Positions 17,724 to 25,802 of a stretch of DNA of 64,000 bases are shown here, piece by piece. The first letter of the stretch is position 1, and each line of letters begins with the position of its first letter. The translations under genes were made by a program, and so were the position numbers. The notes under the pieces were generated by a model. That model did not search any database, had not been told where the DNA came from, and worked only from the letters and a program-made list of their open reading frames with translations. Origin of the DNA: Armatimonadota bacterium (GTDB taxonomy: Bacteria; Armatimonadota; DTGP01; JAKQQT01); contig DASXVS010000019.1 in the NCBI GenBank assembly GCA_036504095.1, positions 1 through 64,000 on the forward strand, written 5' to 3'.

Positions 17724-18089
17724 ATGAAGATGCGACCGGGGCCGAAGGCCATTCTGATATTTATCCTTGCGGTGGGGCTGGTGGGCTTCGGCTTCTGGGC
17801 GGGCAGAGGCTTTCCGCGAACCTGGGAGGCCGCGTTCCGCACCCAGGCGGTCGCTCCGGTGGCCCACGCAGTGGACGTTTCCCGCGTGAATGAACTTGAA
17901 TCGCGCGTAACGGCCCTGGAAGGGGAAGTCGCCACCCTCAAGGATGCCGTCCGATCTGCGCGACAGGTGGCGCCGCCGGTGGAGCCGCGGCCACTGTCCT
18001 CCGAACCTCAAAGCGAGGGACCGTCTTTGCCGACCCCGTCGTCGGCTCCCCGGGACAGCAGCGCAGACACGGGCGTTGAGTACCGCTGA
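17724..18089 (+). CDS. Small membrane-anchored coiled-coil protein
   Basis: The 121-residue product has one N-terminal hydrophobic segment, AILIFILAVGLVGFGFWAG (residues 9-27). A short coiled coil near residues 52-73 (VNELESRVTALEGEVATLK, leucines in heptad spacing) follows, and the tail is rich in Pro and Ser. The topology would put the coiled coil outside the cytoplasm. No family is recognised. A compact hairpin (GGGGCT with AGCCCC) lies upstream. It is probably a separate transcription unit from purA. Confidence 0.7.
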   Translation: MKMRPGPKAILIFILAVGLVGFGFWAGRGFPRTWEAAFRTQAVAPVAHAVDVSRVNELESRVTALEGEVATLKDAVRSARQVAPPVEPRPLSSEPQSEGPSLPTPSSAPRDSSADTGVEYR

Positions 18090-18124
18090 GTTCCGCACCC
18101 CTGACCCTTACCGCAGGCGGCCCG

Positions 18125-18886
18125 TCAGAATGGCTGCGTCGGGGTCAGGAACTCCCTTGCGGGGCAGATCGCGTGCTTGCCTTCCTGCGTGAGAAACCAG
18201 TCGTGGTTCTTCCAGGCGGAATGGCCGTCGCCAAAGACGCAGTTGCAGCCACCGTTATGGCGTGAGGCCAGCTCGTTCCAGACTTCGGTCCAAGTGGTAC
18301 CCTCAGGCTCGATGTACGGGGCGCTGGAGTCGCTCCTGGGGGTCTTTACGAAATCCTGACACTCGGCGACCAGGATCACGCCGGAAGGGGTCTTCCACTT
18401 CGAGATCCGGTGGGAAGACGGGATATAGGACTGGCTGCTGTCCCCGAAGTTCTCCAGAAACTCGACGTTCAGAGTGTAGTGCCCCCAGATGTAAGGGTAT
18501 CCCGCCTGGTTGGTCCAGTAATCTCCGGCCGGGTACGAGCTGCTGACGCGGGGGAAGGCGCCGGCCGCGAAAGTCTTCCTGTACGGTTTCGGCGCCCGGG
18601 ACGCTGGGCATCCAAAGACGTCGCCGCTCTTGACGTAGCTGTCCAGGGGGCGGTGCCAATCCCACCAGTTCCACATCACCTGCTCTTCGTTGTCGTCGGC
18701 GTACATCATCAGCGCCCGCCCGATCTGATTCGTGTTGCTGAGACACGCCGTTGACAGCGCCCTCGAACGCGCTCTGGCAAAGACGGGAAAGAGGATGGCG
18801 GCCAGGATTGCGATGATCGCAATTACGACGAGAAGCTCGATCAAGGTGAATCCGCCGACGATTGGATCACGGTTCCGCTTCGGCAT
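18125..18886 (-). CDS. Prepilin-type N-terminal cleavage/methylation protein (pseudopilin)
   Basis: The N-terminus has the type IV prepilin leader and hydrophobic helix, [19 protein letters not shown], with cleavage expected after the Gly before [16 protein letters not shown] follows and a soluble domain contains [21 protein letters not shown] and a late FGDGHSAW motif, the pattern of the DUF1559-like pseudopilins abundant in Armatimonadota. A strong AAAGGAGATCC site precedes ATG 18886. It is 50 bases downstream of the ABC permease gene on the same strand. Its role in a pilus, secretion system or surface layer cannot be told. Confidence 0.9.
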   Translation of the reverse strand: MPKRNRDPIVGGFTLIELLVVIAIIAILAAILFPVFARARSRALSTACLSNTNQIGRALMMYADDNEEQVMWNWWDWHRPLDSYVKSGDVFGCPASRAPKPYRKTFAAGAFPRVSSSYPAGDYWTNQAGYPYIWGHYTLNVEFLENFGDSSQSYIPSSHRISKWKTPSGVILVAECQDFVKTPRSDSSAPYIEPEGTTWTEVWNELASRHNGGCNCVFGDGHSAWKNHDWFLTQEGKHAICPAREFLTPTQPF

Positions 18887-18936
18887 TTTGGATCTCCTTT
18901 GGAGGGATTATACCGCCAGCCGGTGATCTGCGCCCA

Positions 18937-19764
18937 TCAGGCGTTTAAACCCGTGACCGCCACGCCCTCGATGAACGTCTTCTGGGCGAAGAGGAACAAC
19001 AGGACGGGCGGAATGGTCACCAGCGTGGCGGCGGCCATCAGGGCGCTCCAGTCCGCGCCGTGTCTGCCCAGAAACGCGGTCAGTCCGAGCGCCAGCGTGT
19101 ATTGCCGTTCATCGTGCAGGTAGACGAGGGGCCCAAGGTAGTCGGTCCACGTTCCCATAAAGGAAAAGAGCGCTACCGTGGCGAGCGCCGGCCTCGCCAG
19201 CGGCAGGATCACGCGTGCCAGGATCCCGAGTTCCGAGCAGCCGTCGATGCGCGCGGCGTCGCTGAGTTCCTTCGGGATGGTGAGGAAGAACTGCCGGAGC
19301 AGGAAGATGCTGAAGGCGCTTCCGAAAAATGCCGGGACGATGAGCGGCTTGAACGTGCCGGTCCAGTGGAGCCAGCGGAAGATGAGGAACACAGGGAGCA
19401 TGGTTGCCTGCCCGGGCAGCATCAGCGTTGCCAGCATCACCACAAACAGCAGATCGCGCCCCTTCCACTCCAGCCGGGCGAATCCGTACGCCGGGAGCGA
19501 GCAGGAGATCACGACGCCGATCATCGTGGTGACGCACAGGAACAGGGTGTTGGCGGTGTAGTGTAGAAACGGGAAGGCCTGCGTGGCGCGCGAGTAGTTT
19601 CCCCATACCGGCGGCGTCGGAAACCAGATCGGCGGGAATGAAAACGTCTGCGCGTCCGATTTCAGCGACGTACTGACCATCCAGAAAAATGGTCCCAGGA
19701 ACGCCAAACACACGACGGATAGAAACGCGTATCGGGCCGCGATTCCTGTCACCTTTACACGCAT
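18937..19764 (-). CDS. Carbohydrate ABC transporter permease, MalG-like
   Basis: A 275-residue inner-membrane permease with six predicted membrane segments. The EAA loop that contacts the ATPase is seen at ELSDAARIDGCSELGI, followed by ILPLARPALATVAL. FLGPFFWMVSTSLKS at the N-terminus is typical of the MalG/LacG branch. It pairs with the permease at 20287 to form the channel for a sugar or oligosaccharide. The two are normally adjacent, but here a four-helix-bundle gene lies between them. No binding protein or ATPase gene is in the window. Confidence 0.93.
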   Translation of the reverse strand: MRVKVTGIAARYAFLSVVCLAFLGPFFWMVSTSLKSDAQTFSFPPIWFPTPPVWGNYSRATQAFPFLHYTANTLFLCVTTMIGVVISCSLPAYGFARLEWKGRDLLFVVMLATLMLPGQATMLPVFLIFRWLHWTGTFKPLIVPAFFGSAFSIFLLRQFFLTIPKELSDAARIDGCSELGILARVILPLARPALATVALFSFMGTWTDYLGPLVYLHDERQYTLALGLTAFLGRHGADWSALMAAATLVTIPPVLLFLFAQKTFIEGVAVTGLNA

Positions 19765-19777
19765 CGGCGTGCCCTCT

Positions 19778-19809
19778 GGAAATGAGGAAACGAAGAAATG
19801 GGGAAATGC
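19778..19809 (+). repeat. Left octamer arm, four units
   Basis: Four contiguous 8-base units share the core GGAAAYG. They begin 14 bases upstream of the start codon of the MalG-like gene on the minus strand, so they also occupy its translation-initiation region. The orientation is opposite to the arm at 20252. Confidence 0.8.
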
Positions 19810-19830
19810 GGGCGAAGGGATGGTAGTCTC

Positions 19831-20241
19831 TTACGCATCATAGTTTGCCTGCTCTTCGCGCACCTCAGTCAGCCATTTTCGCCGTTCTGTGATCAGAGAG
19901 TTAATCCAGCGTCTGGTAGAATCAAGTTCCTCCCGCATCTGCAGCGAGTCCTCATTGCTCATCAAGTTACGCGCTTCGGCCCTTCGGAGCCAATAGGACG
20001 TTTCCCTTAGGGACGCTCGGGAGATATAGCAGTAGTTCAGATTGTCTTTGTGATGGAATCGCGCGTCCCCTTCACAGAGATTCGCCCCAATAGAATCCGC
20101 CGCGCGGACAAGTTGCTTACCAACCGTATCGCGTGGAAGCGGACCCCATCGTAGCACGTTGGTCCAGATCCGGTCGATGAGGCGTTCAAGAGATCGAAAC
20201 ATCTCCATGTCGTCCACGCTCGTCCAAGAGACATCGCTCAT
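19831..20241 (-). CDS. Four-helix-bundle protein (23S rRNA intervening-sequence protein / S23 family)
   Basis: The 136-residue product fits the four-helix-bundle family originally found in 23S rRNA intervening sequences. The family pattern is visible in PLPRDTVGKQLVRAADSIGANLCEGDARFHHKD, here split as QLVRAADSIGANLCEGDA and NYCYISRASLRETSYWL, a region rich in helix-forming residues. The molecular role of these proteins is unknown; a relative (Avd) assists diversity-generating retroelements. It sits between two sugar permease genes and is enclosed by opposed octamer arrays, which marks it as probable cargo of an insertion. Codon use looks like that of its neighbours except for a lower GC content. 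Confidence 0.85.
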   Translation of the reverse strand: MSDVSWTSVDDMEMFRSLERLIDRIWTNVLRWGPLPRDTVGKQLVRAADSIGANLCEGDARFHHKDNLNYCYISRASLRETSYWLRRAEARNLMSNEDSLQMREELDSTRRWINSLITERRKWLTEVREEQANYDA

Positions 20242-20251
20242 ATCACGCCCT

Positions 20252-20275
20252 CATTTCATCATTTCCTTGTTCCAT
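20252..20275 (-). repeat. Right octamer arm, three units
   Basis: Three 8-base units (CATTTCAT, CATTTCCT, TGTTCCAT) lie 11 bases after the stop codon of the MalF-like gene, reading on its strand. They are the reverse complement type of the units at 19778 and match the right arms at 17609 and 43211. Confidence 0.7.
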
Positions 20276-20286
20276 CGCATCCGAGC

Positions 20287-21213
20287 TCATCCGTAGTGCA
20301 CCCATTTCTTGCCGCTCCACATAACCAAGAGGCTCAGCGACAGGGTGATGGCGAACAGGATCCAGGCCATGGCGCACGCGTAGCCCATCTTGAAGTAGAC
20401 GAACGCGTTGTTGAACAGGTAGTAGGCGTAATACGTGGTGGACATCTGAGGGCCGCCCTTGGTCATAACCTGGGCGTTGGTGAAATACTGGAACGTCCCG
20501 ATAACGCCCATAATCAACTGGAAAAACAACACCGGGGAGATCATCGGGATGGTGACGTGGCGGAAGCGGCCGAGCGCGGAAGCGCCGTCGAGCGTAGCGG
20601 CTTCGTAGAGGTGCTTGGGCACCCCCTGAAGCGCCGCCAGGGTGATGATCATCCCCCCGCCAACGCTCCACACGTCCATGATGATGAGCGAGGGTTTCGA
20701 CCACCGCGGGTCAACGAGCCAGTTGAGTTTGTGAATGTGGCCCGCGGCCAAAACGGAATTTGCCAGCCCGTATTGCGGGTTGAAGATCCACATCCACAGC
20801 ATGGCGGAGGCCACGGCGGGGACGACGCTGGGCAGATATAGCATCGCGCGGAACGCGGCCATGCCTTTCAACCTTTGATTCAGCAGTGTTGCCAGCGCGA
20901 GCCCCATGCCGATCCCCAAAGGCAGCTCAAGAAACATGAATACCGTGTTGAAAACGGCGTAGCGCCAGAAATACTCGTCGCCAGTCAGCAGCTGGCGATA
21001 GTTCTCAAAGCCTACGTAGCGCGGGGGATGGAGGACGGGGAAATCCGTGAGGCTGTACCTGAACGATGCGATGACAGGGTAGAGAGTGAAAATGAGGAAT
21101 CCGAGCAGCCACGGGCTGACGAATGCGAGGCCCATCAGCAGGCGTCTGCGGGCTGCCCTGCGCGCAGTGGGGCTGATGATCCGGTTGGAGGCTTGCGGGG
21201 TCGCTGATTGCAT
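20287..21213 (-). CDS. Carbohydrate ABC transporter permease, MalF-like
   Basis: A 308-residue inner-membrane permease with six predicted membrane segments, beginning LLMGLAFVSPWLLGFLIFTL and with FRYSLTDFPVLHPPRYVGFENY in the first periplasmic loop, both typical of the MalF/UgpA branch. The EAA loop is LYEAATLDGASALGRF, followed by VTIPMISPVL. It would be the first permease of a sugar importer whose second permease is at 18937. No substrate-binding protein precedes it, which is unusual because that gene normally leads the operon. An inverted repeat overlaps the start codon. Confidence 0.93.
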   Translation of the reverse strand: MQSATPQASNRIISPTARRAARRRLLMGLAFVSPWLLGFLIFTLYPVIASFRYSLTDFPVLHPPRYVGFENYRQLLTGDEYFWRYAVFNTVFMFLELPLGIGMGLALATLLNQRLKGMAAFRAMLYLPSVVPAVASAMLWMWIFNPQYGLANSVLAAGHIHKLNWLVDPRWSKPSLIIMDVWSVGGGMIITLAALQGVPKHLYEAATLDGASALGRFRHVTIPMISPVLFFQLIMGVIGTFQYFTNAQVMTKGGPQMSTTYYAYYLFNNAFVYFKMGYACAMAWILFAITLSLSLLVMWSGKKWVHYG

Positions 21214-21233
21214 TGCAGTATATTGTGTTGCAA
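21213..21233. promoter_or_regulatory. Candidate operator in the folE/permease divergent region
   Basis: TTGCA and TGCAA form a symmetric pair separated by 11 bases, directly upstream of the permease start codon. On the minus strand a TATACT hexamer lies inside it, which would be a possible -10 element. The symmetry is compatible with a LacI-type repressor site, but short half-sites like these arise by chance, so the call is weak. Confidence 0.3.
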
Positions 21234-21374
21234 ATTGAAGTGAGAGGCCATTCGCACCGCCGCACAGTGGCCTGTATCCGGCAGTCGACCATATTGTGCG
21301 GAACCGCGTCGCCGTCCCGCAGTGTTTGTCATGCGTAGAACCGCTTCGCGGTTGTGCGAAAGGAAGGCCCCGAA

Positions 21375-22019
21375 ATGACAGAAACTTTCCCCAGGATGCC
21401 CCTGACAGCGGAGGACGACGACGGTAACGAGCTGGAGTGCGAGCTTTGCTGGGCGCGCCGCAACCCGCGTGAGGACGGCGCTGATCTCTATCGCAGCCTC
21501 ATCGAACGGATTGGTGAGGACCCAACCCGTGAGGGCCTCATCAAGACACCCGAACGTGCGTGGAAGGCATTCGAATTCCTCACCGAGGGTTACCTGCAGG
21601 ACGTTCGAACGGTCCTCAATAAGGCCGTGTTCCACGAGGACTACGACGACCTCGTCCTCGTCCGCGACATCGAGTTCTACAGCCTTTGCGAACACCATTT
21701 GCTTCCGTTCATGGGGAAGGCCCACGTAGCATACCTTCCGCAGGGCAAGGTGATCGGGCTCAGCAAGATTGCCCGGCTTGTGAATATGTTCTCGCGCCGT
21801 TTGCAGGTGCAGGAGCGCCTTACCCAGGAGATCGGACTGGCGCTGGAGGAAGCGATCCAGCCGGCGGGCGTCGCGGTGGTGCTGGAGGCGCAGCACATGT
21901 GCATGATGATCCGGGGCGTCCAGAAGCAAAGCAGCAGCATGGTCACCAGCTACCTCAGCGGCTGCTTCCGCGACGATCCGAAGAGCCGCGCCGAGGTTCT
22001 GGACTTCATCCGCAAGTGA
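21375..22019 (+). CDS. folE: GTP cyclohydrolase I
   Basis: FolE converts GTP to dihydroneopterin triphosphate, the first step of folate and pterin synthesis. The zinc and active-site pattern is complete: [20 protein letters not shown] with the first Cys and His, [20 protein letters not shown], and [17 protein letters not shown] with the second Cys. The start is set at ATG 21375, which has AGGAAGG seven bases upstream; the GTG further upstream has none. The product is 214 residues, a normal length. Its stop codon overlaps the likely start of the photolyase gene. Confidence 0.96.
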   Translation: MTETFPRMPLTAEDDDGNELECELCWARRNPREDGADLYRSLIERIGEDPTREGLIKTPERAWKAFEFLTEGYLQDVRTVLNKAVFHEDYDDLVLVRDIEFYSLCEHHLLPFMGKAHVAYLPQGKVIGLSKIARLVNMFSRRLQVQERLTQEIGLALEEAIQPAGVAVVLEAQHMCMMIRGVQKQSSSMVTSYLSGCFRDDPKSRAEVLDFIRK

Positions 22020-23326
22020 GATATGCTGGCTCACCTCTCAGTCGCTGCGTGATCTACTGGATGCAGGCAGCACAGCGAGCGGACGATAACCCGGCCCTGA
22101 ACGAAGCGATCCGGCGCGCCAACGCCCTTGGCGCGCCGGTCGTTGTCTTCTTCGCCCTCGATCCGGCGTATCCCTCGGCCAATGCGCGCCACTATGCCTT
22201 CATGCTGGACGGCCTTCGCGAAACCGAGGCCATCCTGGACAGCTCCGGAATACCGTTTATCCTCCGGCGCGTCTTACCCGAAGAAGGGATTTCGGTGCTG
22301 GCGCGGGAACTGAATGCGCTCGAGGTAGTCGCCGACATTGGGGCTCTGAGGCATCAGCGGGCGTGGCGCGAGAAGGTTTCGGCGACCCTGACGGTCCCCT
22401 TTATGCAGGTGACGACCAACACCGTACTACCTGCACATGCGTTTGGCCGCCTGGCGGCGACAGCCGGCATCCTGCGGCCATTTGTGCATCGCCATCTGCC
22501 CGATGTTGTCTGGGAGCACCCGCGCCCTGCCATAAACACGCCGATCCACGATTTGAACGTCCCGCGGATTCGCCTGGCGAAGCACACGACCGACGAATTA
22601 CTTCGTCTACTTGGCTGCGATCGATCGGTGCCGCGTGTCGCGACTGCACATGGAGGTTCCTCCCCGGCAACGGCGGCGCTGAACACCTTCATCACCGAAC
22701 GCCTGCCACGCTACGCTTCCGATCGCCACCGCGCCGAAACCAGCCGGCTGAGCGCCTACCTCCATTTCGGCCAGATAGCTCCCCACGCGATCGCCCGGGC
22801 CGTCATGCAGGCGGATTCGCCTCAGGATGCAAAGCATGCCTTCCTGGAGCAACTGCTTGTACGCCGCGAGTTGGCCCATAACTTCTGCTGGTACAGCGAC
22901 ACCTACGATCGCTTCGATGGTTGTCCCGAGTGGGGGAAAGCGTCACTCCTTGCCCACGCGGAGGATCCGCGGCCGGTAGTCTATACACGCGAACAGCTCG
23001 AAAGCGCCGATACGCACGATGAGTTCTGGAACACAGTCCAGCGGCAAATGGTCGAAACCGGCTTCATGCACGGGTATACGCGCATGGTCTGGGCGAAGAA
23101 GATCCTGGAGTGGAGCGAAACGCCCGAAGATGCCCACGCCACGGCTGTGTACTTGAACGACAGGTACCAGTTGGACGGACGTGACCCCAATGGATATACC
23201 GGAATCGCCTGGTCAATCGGTGGTCGTCACGACCGTCCGTGGCCCCAGCGCCCGATATTTGGGGCCATCCGGTATATGAGCACGGAATCGGCTCGGAGGA
23301 AGTTGGGCTTTTCAACCGCTTTCTGA
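22016..23326 (+). CDS. phr: Class II CPD photolyase
   Basis: This flavoprotein would split cyclobutane pyrimidine dimers in DNA with blue light. The class II signature is present throughout: [17 protein letters not shown] at the start, [43 protein letters not shown], and [20 protein letters not shown] with [25 protein letters not shown] place the start at GTG 22016, which overlaps the folE stop as GTGA and leaves eleven residues before the conserved VIYW; GTG 22049 is the alternative. The product is about 436 residues, normal for the class. Coupling with folE suggests co-expression. Confidence 0.93.
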   Translation: MRYAGSPLSRCVIYWMQAAQRADDNPALNEAIRRANALGAPVVVFFALDPAYPSANARHYAFMLDGLRETEAILDSSGIPFILRRVLPEEGISVLARELNALEVVADIGALRHQRAWREKVSATLTVPFMQVTTNTVLPAHAFGRLAATAGILRPFVHRHLPDVVWEHPRPAINTPIHDLNVPRIRLAKHTTDELLRLLGCDRSVPRVATAHGGSSPATAALNTFITERLPRYASDRHRAETSRLSAYLHFGQIAPHAIARAVMQADSPQDAKHAFLEQLLVRRELAHNFCWYSDTYDRFDGCPEWGKASLLAHAEDPRPVVYTREQLESADTHDEFWNTVQRQMVETGFMHGYTRMVWAKKILEWSETPEDAHATAVYLNDRYQLDGRDPNGYTGIAWSIGGRHDRPWPQRPIFGAIRYMSTESARRKLGFSTAF

Positions 23327-23395
23327 ATCCTGATGCCTGTCTCCGGATGGACATGTCCTACCGGCTCCGAGCATCATGGAGTAGGTGGAACGGCA

Positions 23396-23620
23396 ATGAT
23401 CGAAAGCGGCATTGACGACGAGTGGATGGAATGGTATCGCATGACGCCGGCTGAAAGGTGGCGCGAAACCACGCGCCTCTGGGATACCTATCTGATTTTA
23501 GGTGGCAGCCTCGATGATGAACCCGATACACAGAGTCCTTTCTTCGATGCAGGAGCGCCAGGTGCGTTGCCTGCTCATGGGCGGCCAGGCTTGCATATTG
23601 TACGGCGCGGCGGAGTTTAG
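23396..23620 (+). CDS. Small acidic protein encoded ahead of a nucleotidyltransferase
   Basis: A 74-residue product starts at ATG 23396 with AGGTGGAA upstream. It reads DDEWMEWYRMTPAERWRETTRLWDTYL, strongly helical, then EPDTQSPFFDAG and a basic end. It overlaps the nucleotidyltransferase gene by 107 bases in another frame. From general recollection, small proteins of this type are found directly before such nucleotidyltransferases, which would suggest a two-gene cassette; that has not been checked here. It has no HEPN motif (no R-x4-6-H), so it is not a standard HEPN toxin. Confidence 0.6.
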   Translation: MIESGIDDEWMEWYRMTPAERWRETTRLWDTYLILGGSLDDEPDTQSPFFDAGAPGALPAHGRPGLHIVRRGGV

Positions 23621-24272
23621 CCGTGACGCGGACCTGGCGGTCCTTGCCGATCCCGCGAACCTCGTTCGGTTGCGCTCTGCCCTCGACAATCTAGAGGCCC
23701 GACAGATCGCGGTCCCGTCATTATCACTGGAATACCTCGTCCGCGGGCACGCAGTCCATTTTCGATGCTTTCACCCGGATGCCGCCGGTCTTCGTATCGA
23801 CATCATGTCGGTCATGCGTGGCGTTGCCCCGTTCGAGGAGCTTTGGCTCCGGCGCACAACCCTCGACCTCGATCCCGGATTCGCTTGCGACGTTCTCTCT
23901 CTCCCGGACCTCGTGACTGCCAAGAAGACGCAGCGCGACAAAGACTGGCCAATGCTCCGCCGCCTGCTCGAAGCCCACTACTTTGCCAATCGGGAGGCGG
24001 CGTCGCCGGCAAAGGTGGACTTCTGGCTGAAGGAACTCCGCACACCGGACCTCCTGGTCGAGGTGGCGCAGCGGTATCGCGACAGCGCTGGTCTCATGCT
24101 CGAAGCCCGGCCGTTGTTGTCACGGGCCATTGCCGGCGACGTTCGGGGAGTGGAAAACCTGCTCCGCTCGGAGGAGGACGAGGAGCGAAGGAGCGACAGG
24201 GAATACTGGAAGCCGCTCTCCATTGAACTGGAGCTGCTTCGACACGCCGCCAAGCCCAACATCCCTGACTGA
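23514..24272 (+). CDS. Nucleotidyltransferase-fold protein (MNT-like)
   Basis: The N-terminal third carries the nucleotidyltransferase pattern MGGQACILYGAAEFSRDADL, that is GG followed by D-x-D. The third acidic residue probably comes from LRIDIMSVM. The start is taken at ATG 23514 (MMNPIHRVLSSM), AGGTGG lying eight bases upstream; the GTG at 23502 is less likely. The C-terminal half is helical and charged. Such proteins transfer nucleotides to proteins, tRNA or small molecules, and some are antitoxins. It forms a cassette with the small gene it overlaps. Activity and target are unknown. Confidence 0.8.
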   Translation: MMNPIHRVLSSMQERQVRCLLMGGQACILYGAAEFSRDADLAVLADPANLVRLRSALDNLEARQIAVPSLSLEYLVRGHAVHFRCFHPDAAGLRIDIMSVMRGVAPFEELWLRRTTLDLDPGFACDVLSLPDLVTAKKTQRDKDWPMLRRLLEAHYFANREAASPAKVDFWLKELRTPDLLVEVAQRYRDSAGLMLEARPLLSRAIAGDVRGVENLLRSEEDEERRSDREYWKPLSIELELLRHAAKPNIPD

Positions 24273-24282
24273 TAACCCTGGC

Positions 24283-25767
24283 TCAGAAATCCGGCTTACC
24301 GTCGTCAACCGCCGGATTGATGCCCGCTGGGAGGTAGGCATAGAGGTCGGCATTCTTGAGGAAGAACCGGACCTTCTTGTCCTTGTCGATAAGGCTTTTC
24401 GGGAATGCCTTCGTATTCCACGTCATTTCGTGTCGCACGGAGTCACCGGTGAACGGGGCGCAGTCGGATCGTGAAAATCCCGGGATCACCTTATCGCTGC
24501 GGTCCAGCAGTTCCGCCGTGACGTAGCCGCCCTTCCCGCACTTTGCGTTGACGGTCACTGTTGGCGTGTTGAACACCTCGCGCCGGCAGATGAGCCAACC
24601 TTCCGTGTCGCCTGCCTCCATCGAGCAGAATCCATCGAGGCGCAGCGTCGCCAGCCCGATAGCTCCCTTTGCCTGAGCATCGTCATCATGAATCGTGTCG
24701 TAGCCCGAGAAGTAGAAGAACAGGCGGTCGCCGACGAGGACGGGTGCGCGTGCCGTATAGACCATCTTCGAGTCCCAGGAGCCTTCGGGCCCGAGTGGGA
24801 TGAAAGGGGCACGGTCCGGCGTCCGGGTCCATTGAAGGAGGTCGTGGCTCCATGCCAGTTGCACATCTACCGTGCGCGCGCTGCCCTCCTGAGCTTCATA
24901 CATTACCTCAGGCTTGGTGTACTTGCCATATTTGATCCACCGTGCGTGGTAGATCCACGGAATGCCGACGTATAGCCCCTGATAAGGGAATGCCGGCATG
25001 CCGTAGACCTGTGTCGCGTCCGGATCGAGGTCGTCCGCGCCGAAGACCGCGCCATCCACAGGCTTGCGCCATTTCAAGCCGTCGTCGGAAATCGCGACTC
25101 CCACGGCGCGGTGCCGCCGGTTCATGGTCTTGTACGTGGCCGTGAATCGATTGGTATACGGGTCGTGGAAGAAGTTGGTAACGTCGGAAGTAGCAAACAG
25201 GTGTTTCTGGTCCGGCGATCGGTCCCAGTTCCAGTGGAGGCCGTCCGCAGAGTAAGCAACCGCCGAGCCTGCGCTCCCTGCGTAACCGTACATCGCCCAG
25301 CGTTTGTCCGCGGAGGCCGGGTTCGTCAGGCGGATGACACTCGGGATGTGGCACACTCCATTTGGAGCGACGATGTTGTTTTTCGTCGAGCCCTTGTAGT
25401 CGACTATGCCCAAGTCGGGTTTTGTCCAATGGATACCGTCCATCGATTCGGCGTAGCACACATCCGCGCTGTCGTTTCCGATACACTGATACCACATCCG
25501 CAGCTTCCCGCCGTCTGGTAGGACCGTTCCGTAGAGATACGGGCCCCAGCCCTCCCACGGCTTGTCCTTCCTGATAACGGGGTTGCCAGGATACTTCTCG
25601 GCAGCGTGAAACACCCGGGCGAGGTTATTCGATTCCTCTACGACCATCGCGTCCAGGAACAGCCTTCGAAACGGCGCCGAGCCCGCCAGAGGATCCACGG
25701 GCTGAGCCGCGGCGCCAACGGCCGGCACGGCGAAAATCACAATGGATAGCAGCCTACAACCGTTCAA
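24283..25767 (-). CDS. Exported glycosidase-like five-bladed propeller protein
   Basis: Repeated blocks such as VCYAESMDGIHWTKPDLG, SAVAYSADGLHWNWD and VGVAISDDGLKWRKP are the blades of a propeller like those of GH32, GH43 and GH130 enzymes, and YPGNPVIRKDKPWEGWGPY resembles their N-terminal part. I place the start at TTG 25767, because AGGAG lies upstream and the protein then begins with a clean signal peptide (CRLLSIVIFAVPAVGAAAQ). The ATG at 25812 overlaps the upstream dehydrogenase by ten bases and lacks a ribosome site. Catalytic residues could not be assigned. It is 494 residues and would act outside the cytoplasm. Confidence 0.75.
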   Translation of the reverse strand: MNGCRLLSIVIFAVPAVGAAAQPVDPLAGSAPFRRLFLDAMVVEESNNLARVFHAAEKYPGNPVIRKDKPWEGWGPYLYGTVLPDGGKLRMWYQCIGNDSADVCYAESMDGIHWTKPDLGIVDYKGSTKNNIVAPNGVCHIPSVIRLTNPASADKRWAMYGYAGSAGSAVAYSADGLHWNWDRSPDQKHLFATSDVTNFFHDPYTNRFTATYKTMNRRHRAVGVAISDDGLKWRKPVDGAVFGADDLDPDATQVYGMPAFPYQGLYVGIPWIYHARWIKYGKYTKPEVMYEAQEGSARTVDVQLAWSHDLLQWTRTPDRAPFIPLGPEGSWDSKMVYTARAPVLVGDRLFFYFSGYDTIHDDDAQAKGAIGLATLRLDGFCSMEAGDTEGWLICRREVFNTPTVTVNAKCGKGGYVTAELLDRSDKVIPGFSRSDCAPFTGDSVRHEMTWNTKAFPKSLIDKDKKVRFFLKNADLYAYLPAGINPAVDDGKPDF

Positions 25768-25802
25768 TGCAGTCCGCTCCTGACCACTGATACCTGTCCG
25801 CG

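Larger units (their letters stand above)
19778..20275. mobile_element. Candidate insertion element carrying a four-helix-bundle gene
   Basis: About 500 bases fill exactly the gap between two permease genes that are normally adjacent. The left boundary is four 8-base units (19778-19809: GGAAATGA, GGAAACGA, AGAAATGG, GGAAATGC). The right boundary is three units in opposite orientation (20252-20275: CATTTCAT, CATTTCCT, TGTTCCAT). Between them is one gene, 19831-20241. No transposase is encoded, so movement would depend on something elsewhere. The element status is inferred from the arms and the split operon. Confidence 0.55.

Noticed and set aside
19831-20241. Avd component of a diversity-generating retroelement
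   Set aside because: The protein family is related, but there is no reverse transcriptase, template repeat or variable repeat nearby; the maturase tail at 2-70 belongs to a group II intron 20 kb away.
23396-24272. Classical HEPN-MNT or AbiE toxin-antitoxin pair
   Set aside because: The small partner has no HEPN R-x4-6-H motif and the nucleotidyltransferase is not close to AbiEii in its C-terminal half.
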